NCBI GenBank assembly: GCA_029582155.1
Contig: CM055898.1
Location: 20,720,229 to 20,784,228 of the forward strand
DNA length: 64,000 nucleotides
Direction: 5' to 3'
Origin: Panopea generosa
Taxonomy: Eukaryota; Mollusca; Bivalvia; Adapedonta; Hiatellidae
In this document: positions 57,934-64,000 of the stretch, piece by piece
Position numbering within the stretch: the stretch's first letter is position 1
Layout of the letters: each line of letters starts with the position of its first letter
Made by a program: the position numbers and the translations under genes
The notes under the pieces: generated by a model
What the model was told of the DNA's origin: nothing
Seen by the model: only the letters and a program-made list of their open reading frames with translations
The model's database searches: none

Positions 57934-58134
57934 CAAAGCGGGGCGGTAGTCTAATGGATAGAGTGTTGGCCGCTCACACCAGAGGTTGCGGGTTTGATCC
58001 CCAGCTTGACCCAATGCCTCTCATAAAACAACACTTAGTACTGGTTCTACCCAGAAAGCGGACTCGAGAGCAGTTCATATAAGCTCTGGGCTTTCATCGC
58101 AATCGAGCTAAAATAAATTAGTATAAACTAAACT
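57934..58134 (+). mobile_element. SINE-C, full length with 15-bp target duplication
   Basis: Starts gcggggcggtagtctaatgg (A box), with B box 'ttgcgggtttgatccccagc' and the tail 'tttcatcgcaatcgagctaa' + 'aataaa'. AATCAAGTAGATAAA occurs on both sides (57919-57933 and 58135-58149): a perfect duplication, so the insertion is young. Confidence 0.9.
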
Positions 58135-58150
58135 AATCAAGTAGATAAAA

Positions 58151-58332
58151 ATCTATTTTACATTGATTGTGAAACAAGTTTTTACAACTTAGACAAATCA
58201 CCCTCAAAGTTTTCCTGGGTAAAACCAGTAATAAGCAGATGTGAAAAAAGTATGTGTCTTGCTCAAGGAAGCCACGCAAAGCCATTGTGGAGGATTGAAC
58301 TTACGATGCTCTGCCACTAAACCACATGCTCC
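58151..58332 (-). mobile_element. SINE-A copy next to SINE-C
   Basis: 'ttacattgattgtgaaacaa', 'tttacaacttagacaaatca', 'ccagtaataagcagatgtga', 'cttgctcaaggaagccacgc', and a reversed tRNA head ending 'ctctgccactaaaccaca'. Confidence 0.8.
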
Positions 58333-58639
58333 ACAGTTCTTTTTGAGTCAACACTGATACCAAGTTCATGTACATCAATACATAACCACCTATGTGGCCT
58401 TATAAGTATTTAAAAGTCGAATTCAGCCAGTTGATTAATAATCATAATACATACCTTTGTATCCAATTTGTGTCTTCAGTCATTGACAATGATCGAGGAT
58501 CCAAGTACTTCCTCCTGTTTACGTGACATTTGTTGGATGCAAATCACTTTCTTTGTACGTTGTATGTACCGTATATCACTTTGTATGAAGGTCATATTTT
58601 GTAGGTATATCATATTATTATATGTTGATCACATATTTG

Positions 58640-59225
58640 TTCTGAATGGGGATCAATTTCTTGTATGTAGATGTATCCCTTTCTTGTATGAGATTATTAA
58701 CTTGTATGAGGTTGAACTTTCTTGAATGGGGATTTATTTCTTGTATGGCGATCCCTTTCTTGTATGAGATTATTTTCTCATATGAGGTTGAACTTTCTTG
58801 AATGGAGATCAATTTCCTGTATGGCGATCCCTTTCTTGTATGAGATATTTTCTCGTATGAGGTTGAACTTTCTTGTATGGGGATCAATTTCTTGTATGGT
58901 GATCCCTTTCTTGTATGATATCATTTCTCATATGTATGAGATTATTTTCTCATATGAGTTTGAACTTTCTTGTATGGGGATCAATTGCTTGTATTGTGAT
59001 CCTTTTCTTGTATGATATCATTTTTTCATATGAGGTTGAACTTTCTTGTATGGGGATTGATTTCTTGTATTGCGTTCCCTTTCTTGTATGAGATTATTTT
59101 CTCGTATGAGGTGGAACTTTCTTGTAAGGGGATCAATTTCTTGTATGGTGATCCCTTTATTGTATGAGATAATTTTCTCTCGTATGAGGTTGAACTTTCT
59201 TGTGTGTCGGACCCCATTTTTATAA
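58640..59225. repeat. ~76-bp tandem repeat built from ~15-bp subunits
   Basis: The unit reads gaactttcttgtatggggat, caatttcttgtatggcgatc, cctttcttgtatgagattat, tttctcatatgaggtt; about 7 copies. The subunit is '(t/c)tttcttgtatg(g/a)'. Confidence 0.92.
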
Positions 59226-59755
59226 AGTTTCACTTCCTTGTATTGGTATCACAACATATTCTTTTAATAGTTATTAAATATTTTCAGTATCATTTCATAT
59301 TTTCCACATTTCTGAGATAGTATAAACTAAACTTGTCAGAGCTATATTCAGTCTATCTTGTAGCTGTCAATTAAAGTCAATATTTTGAATTTATTTTTGG
59401 TCTTTATGTGTGTTTGTGTGTGTTTTGTTTGTATTTGTAACAAAATTAAATATAAAGTGTACATTGTGTAGATTAACATATTAAGCTGAAATACAACTTT
59501 CATCTTTTAACACATTTAAGAAGAAAACAGACAAGAAAGACCAGGGCTGAAGTTGCTTCCATAACATAATGCATCGCTGATTTTTTAAAAAAAGCTTAGA
59601 GGGAAACTTGGTCTCATCTATCACATATATTTACCTGATTTATCGGTATGTAATTAGAAGGGATGGAGTTAGGAGGGAGTCTGCAAGTAATAATACATTA
59701 TCAAAATAAAATTAATTATACATACTACATTATGGAGTTTTTTTAGCCCAGGTCA
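59226..59755. other. Non-coding stretch
   Basis: AT-rich; nothing recognised. Confidence 0.5.
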
Positions 59756-59757
59756 AG

Positions 59758-59870
59758 TCAATACAACAACAAACATGATACAAAACTATTACATTGTTAC
59801 ATAACAACAATACATCAACAAACATAATACAAAACTATTACATTGTAAAATAACAACGATACATATCCCC
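59758..59870. repeat. ~58-bp direct repeat, 2 copies
   Basis: 'acaaacatgatacaaaacta' + 'ttacattgttacataacaac' recurs as 'acaaacataatacaaaacta' + 'ttacattgtaaaataacaac'. Confidence 0.85.
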
Positions 59871-60777
59871 TACCAGTTTATAACTACTTACCTGAAAAAA
59901 AATGTGAGGAGAAGCAGAGGAAAGAATGGGTTTAATGACATTTTCGACAATTATTAATGTCAGGATAAGTTTTATTTAATTCTACTTTTGAATTTGAGAT
60001 TGAACAACAATATGCACAGTAGAAAGGCTGGAGTGAATGATTGATAATGGAAGGTAAACTGGTAGAGGATTTACATTTTTTTATTTTTGCACATTTTTTC
60101 TTTTTTTTTTTTTTTTTTACAAAAACAACAACATAACAATATGGTCTTAAAACTTCTGGGATGTCAAAGTTCATCATCTTTACAGAATATTAGCTTGTAC
60201 TTTGCTAATTAGTTAAAAAAATCATATTCATGAACCAAAATCAAATCAGTAAAATAGAAAAACAATGAAACACATTAATTATTAATAATTTAAACAATAT
60301 TTATAAAAATAACGAACTATAAAACAAGTAAAGATAAAAAGTATTCTGATCCTTATTCTGGGTTAACAACATTATGATTCTCTGGAGTTTGTGTAGTAAA
60401 TTGACTTTCAAACACAATTACTGCTGTCATTCGAAGAAACAAAAACAGTGACCTCAACCTTTGACCCAGTGACCTGAAATTCTGCATTAAAGACAAATGC
60501 AGTTTCAATTTCAACACTACATTATGACTTTAATTATAGCAGTACAATGTTGACCTTCCAGCATAATCACAGCAGTTTTGTGAATACAAAAGCACAGTGA
60601 CTGACCTTTTACCCACTGTAACCAACATCAAGAGACAATCGCAGTTTTAAAAGTTTATAATACTGTATTTAATTCACAAAATAATTATCAATATGAGTTT
60701 TTTGTAAGATAACATTTTTTTTTTATCTACATGCTGTTTAAATAATTTTGAAATAAATATTTATTGCACATGCTACA
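59871..60777. other. Non-coding stretch
   Basis: AT-rich, with a poly-T run near 60100. At 60440-60640 phrases such as 'gtgacctcaacctttgaccc' + 'agtgacc' suggest a bivalve dispersed repeat. No gene recognised. Confidence 0.45.
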
Positions 60778-61027
60778 TTTTTTTTTTGGAATGGGGGTTT
60801 AATGCCATTTTCAACATATTTCAGGTTATATATGGCATATCCAGTTTTACTGGTGGAGGAAGACCTCAGACTGAGTCAGACTGAGTAGAACCACCGTCCT
60901 TCCGTAAGTAACTGGAAACTATCTCACATAAAGATTTTTGAGTGAGTGGGACTCAAACCTACGACCTTAGCGGTGAGAGGTAAGTGACCTTGAGACGGCG
61001 CCTTAGACCACTCGGCCACGGAGGACC
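60778..61027 (-). mobile_element. SINE-D, near full length (tRNA-Leu-like head)
   Basis: On the minus strand the head reads TCCTCCGTGGCCGAGTGGTC + TAAGGCG (A box) and later GTAGGTTTGAGTCCCACT (B box), as in a leucine- or serine-type tRNA. The body ends in 'ggcattaaacccccattcca' and a poly-A (T run at 60778). CACATGCT on each side (60767, 61032) may be a short target duplication. Fragments occur at 13728, 34255, 38706, 40708, 54195 and 63808. Confidence 0.85.
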
Positions 61028-61928
61028 CCTCCACATGCTTGAAACTATCGACAATGATATTTTGCCATAGAATTTGTGAAATAAAAACCATGAGGTTTTA
61101 AAATGTTCTACTACTTTTTCAGATTTTATTCAATATCTGAATCAAAATTCAACTTGGCATCTTTGTGACCTTTGTCTTTATGAGCGTCTTACTGTTTAAC
61201 TTTTATGTATGTACAATGTTTGATAAAGCAGAAGGCATTATGTCGGTGTTTTAATCTTTTTTATAAACGGTAACTAAACCATATAAATCAATGAGGAGTT
61301 ATAAGACAATTCCTGGGTAGAAATAATGAGTATCTGGGTGAGTATGAAGGGGTCAGTAACTATGATATGTATGTGTATATTTATTGTAACCAGATTATTA
61401 AAGGCTCATTTAACTTCCGAAACGTTCAGTTTTATTAAGACATCAATAATATTTTTTTTAAAAAAAAAAAAAAGAACAATCAATAACAATGAATAATTTG
61501 TCTCAAGTCATAATTTTACTACTCTTGTTTATGGACCCCTGATCAAACCGTCTTAATCTGCATAGCACACGCTTTTTGGTTCTTCTAAAAATAAACGAAC
61601 ATTGGGGAAGATTGTCAAAAATGATAAAAGTAAACAAATACTAGTAGATTAAAAGCTTGGTTCCCTCGTTTAAGAAATGCACATTTTGATCAAAGTTTTA
61701 CTTTGTGCATTTATAAAAAAAAACAGTTATGAAGGGGTTTGTAGAAGTGGTTTTAGCAATATTACAAACACATTTAATTTCAATTTTTTTTTTTATCATT
61801 GTGTTTTGGGGAAGTTCAATGGGGTTTTAATATAGAGAATCAAAATAAAAAGACTGATGTAACAGCCTTTTTAGGTACAATAAAAACATTCCTAACATAA
61901 GGGATCTGTTACTGATTCATAGAGCCTC
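61028..61928. other. Non-coding stretch
   Basis: AT-rich; nothing recognised beyond homopolymer runs. Confidence 0.5.
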
Positions 61929-62208
61929 AGGTCTGGTTAGCTTAGTCAATATCACAGAGGCTCACCATCAATTCAGGAGTCACGAGTCTGAATCCTCGCC
62001 CTGCCACATTTTCAATGATGACTGATATACACCATTGTGTCTCATTATCCTTCATCTCCTATCACTGTTCAAGTGGAAAAAATATCAGTTATTTGCTAAG
62101 ATGGCTGTACTTGAGTACTGGTAAAACGTTCAGAATCCCATGAAAGAGTAGATCATCTGTTAGCCCTCTATGGCATACAAATAAGGCTAGATATTTAAAC
62201 AAACAAAC
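61929..62208 (+). mobile_element. SINE-B, second copy (degraded head)
   Basis: 'ctggttagcttagtcaatat', 'gtcacgagtctgaatcctcg', 'cattgtgtctcattatcctt', 'tgttagccctctatggcata' and a tail 'aaacaaacaaac'. Colinear with 45332-45627. Confidence 0.82.
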
Positions 62209-62214
62209 AGTTTC

Positions 62215-62400
62215 ATAGGAGCTGTATTTTGTTCATAGGTAAATGTGTTGCATTTTTTTGTTTATCTGAGATAATGCAAACAGTTTTTAACATGCATCTT
62301 TCCTATTACAGGTAGCAGTTAGAGGTAAAGGAACATGTTAACATGCGACATACAAGATGGGGAATAATGACACATTTTAGAGAAATTATGGTACAAATAA
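62215..62400 (+). repeat. Dispersed repeat family H, forward copy
   Basis: 'aggagctgtattttgttcat', 'tttttgtttatctgagataa' + 'tgcaaacagttttta' and 'acaggtagcagttagaggta' are complementary to 54735-54950. It abuts the tail of the SINE-B copy. Confidence 0.8.
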
Positions 62401-63399
62401 ATCTGTAGATCAAATGCCAAATTAAACATTTGAATGCCGGCTGATTCAATGTGTTTATTACCATTTACAGCACATTCTAGACAAAAGCTGGTATACAGTT
62501 TTATTATTGAAGTGCGACCTCAGATGCATATATCATATAAGATCTGGCTCACACAATTTGCAACTCATCATTTTATACATGCTACCTAGTTACAATGCAT
62601 GGCCAAGCAAGATCCTTACAATGCACACTTGCATATATTACATTTCCTGTTATTGACAGATGATTACAATGTCATGTGCAGAGCAAAACCACTGTAAGTA
62701 ATAGTAATATTAATAAAGCTGAAAGTCTGAACTCATTGGAACAATTATATCTACCATGAGGCCCTCAAATAACAAACATGCTAACTCTGATCCAAACTAT
62801 ATTGGAACCCATGACCTAAGTAGTAAATGCATGTGATCCTGAAACAGTGATGTAGAGCAGCCAGTCAGTTGTATAAACCTACCTTTGACATGAGCAACCA
62901 GCACTCTATCCACTGCACTACCGCTGCCCCACTTAATTCATTAAGGTAGACAGTTTCTGATGAAGACTTAGTAGCTCTTGCAGAATCAACTTGTACAATT
63001 TTGTTTTTTAAATTTCCATTCTTGGTATGATGATAGGACAATTTTCCATATTAAACTGGTAATGCTATTTGAATGGACTAATTATATGGCTTATATTGTC
63101 TTCTTTAATAACTTTTCTCAATATTATATACAAATAAACTCAATAAACTTACCGACTAAAGCTGCTATAAATAAACTCAAATGAGGTTTGCTTTTAAGGG
63201 AATTTATCATGATTTTTCAAACTTTGAAATTGGTTAAAAACATTTTTTTCCTATATATACTAACTGACTCTGTATTGCGAAAAGGATATCTATTTAATTA
63301 TGCTGAAATAATATATACTGAAAAGTGATTTCTTAACTAAGAGCTATGTGTCTAGGTTAGACTAAAATATATTTCCTGCTTAAGTTACTGCAACATATT
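62401..63399. other. Non-coding stretch with a probable reversed tRNA-SINE head
   Basis: At 62805-62940 'ggaacccatgacctaagtag' and 'accagcactctatccactgc' + 'actaccgctgcccca' look like a reversed tRNA-derived head (minus strand). The remainder shows nothing. Confidence 0.45.
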
Positions 63400-63735
63400 T
63401 TGTGAGTATCAAATGAGTCACGTGATTTCATTTTGATTTCAGTTTGGTCCATTATACAGGTTTACATGTAGTAAAAATGGTTTCACCTTAGAAAGAGTCT
63501 GAATGACGATGCGAAGTCATCAAACATGTTTTAAGTGCTCTCTATTTTTAGAATGGGGATTTCATTTCAAGTTTATCACTCAAATTTAAATATTGATTTT
63601 GTCACATTTTGGTGGATTTGACACACAAAAACCATTCGGATTTTATTAATTGATGATAACGAGATGCTTTTCATCCATTTAAAAGTTTTTTTATTTTTTA
63701 AGACATTTATGATGTTTTTTTCCTGATATAATCCC
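63400..63735 (-). repeat. Dispersed repeat family F, copy 3 (reversed)
   Basis: 'aatgacgatgcgaagtcatc', 'ttttggtggatttgacacac' and 'gataacgagatgcttttcat' are the reverse complement of blocks at 17325-17625 and 51215-51560. Confidence 0.85.
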
Positions 63736-63807
63736 TTTAAGCCTTAGAAATAGATAGGCAAATTTCTACCAATCATTACAGTTATGCATTTTTCCATGCT
63801 ATTTTAA

Positions 63808-64000
63808 TGGGGTGAACATAATTTTCAACACATTACAGAATGAATGTAGCATTCAGTATTATTTGGGAGGAAGGAAGAACTTTTAATGAATCCATCCAAG
63901 AGCCATTGTCTTTACACAATCCTGGCAAACTTTCTGATTGGGAGGTTTTGGACAGTGTTGGAGTCAAACCCAAGACTGTATGTAAAGATGAGATAATGTG
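63808..64000 (-). mobile_element. SINE-D copy, cut by the window edge
   Basis: 'atggggtgaacataattttc' + 'aacacatta', then 'gtattatttgggaggaagga' and 'gagtcaaacccaagactgta' follow the SINE-D order, strongly diverged. Confidence 0.5.

Overview
The window is from an AT-rich animal genome dominated by repeats, most likely a mollusc and probably a bivalve. This rests on GT-AG introns, several tRNA-derived SINE families, non-LTR retrotransposon fragments, short TIR elements and dispersed repeats carrying phrases such as 'gggccataactctg' that are common in bivalve non-coding DNA. The taxon is an inference. Nothing prokaryotic, viral or CRISPR-like was seen.

Only one convincing protein-coding gene was found. 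It lies on the minus strand between 19867 and 7815. I rebuilt seven exons from splice sites and matching phases: six short exons (start codon at 19867) and one giant terminal exon (13412 to 7815). The predicted protein has 2069 residues. Its first ~70 residues resemble the Scm3/HJURP centromeric-histone-chaperone motif (a helix ending in IIEKYGR, an acidic stretch, then a beta-like segment). The remaining ~1860 residues are low-complexity and probably disordered. They carry many S/T-P sites, two KEN motifs, one aromatic-rich island and an in-frame 24-bp (8-residue) minisatellite. The family call is tentative.

Layout: 1-2945, 77-bp minisatellite running off the left edge; 3000-4220, SINE-A copies; 5185-7445, a SINE-E tail, a LINE C-terminal fragment, a (TA)n tract, a TIR element and a 34-bp repeat; 7815-19867, the gene with SINE, LINE and other repeats in its introns; 20640-22165, a LINE 3' end and a 22-bp array; 22420-25143, dispersed repeats and a 59-bp array; 25265-28962, a 41-bp satellite that seems to have grown out of a dispersed element; 28979-29830, a TIR element and possible decayed coding sequence; 30036-41378, an ~11 kb, 25-bp satellite with higher-order structure and inverted copies of its edge motif; 41827-47850, SINEs, MITEs and a 21-bp array; 48395-50700, 24-bp and 36-bp arrays, the latter split by a retroposon with a 13-bp target duplication; 51215-52900, a dispersed repeat and a 97-bp array built from a tRNA-SINE head; 52985-64000, a LINE 3' end, more MITEs and SINEs, 17-bp and 76-bp arrays.

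The window's main interest is the candidate rapidly evolving chromatin or centromere protein, and several cases where the sequence shows how satellites arise from dispersed elements. The long open frames across 30-41 kb are by-products of a 25-bp unit lacking stop codons on one strand and are not genes.
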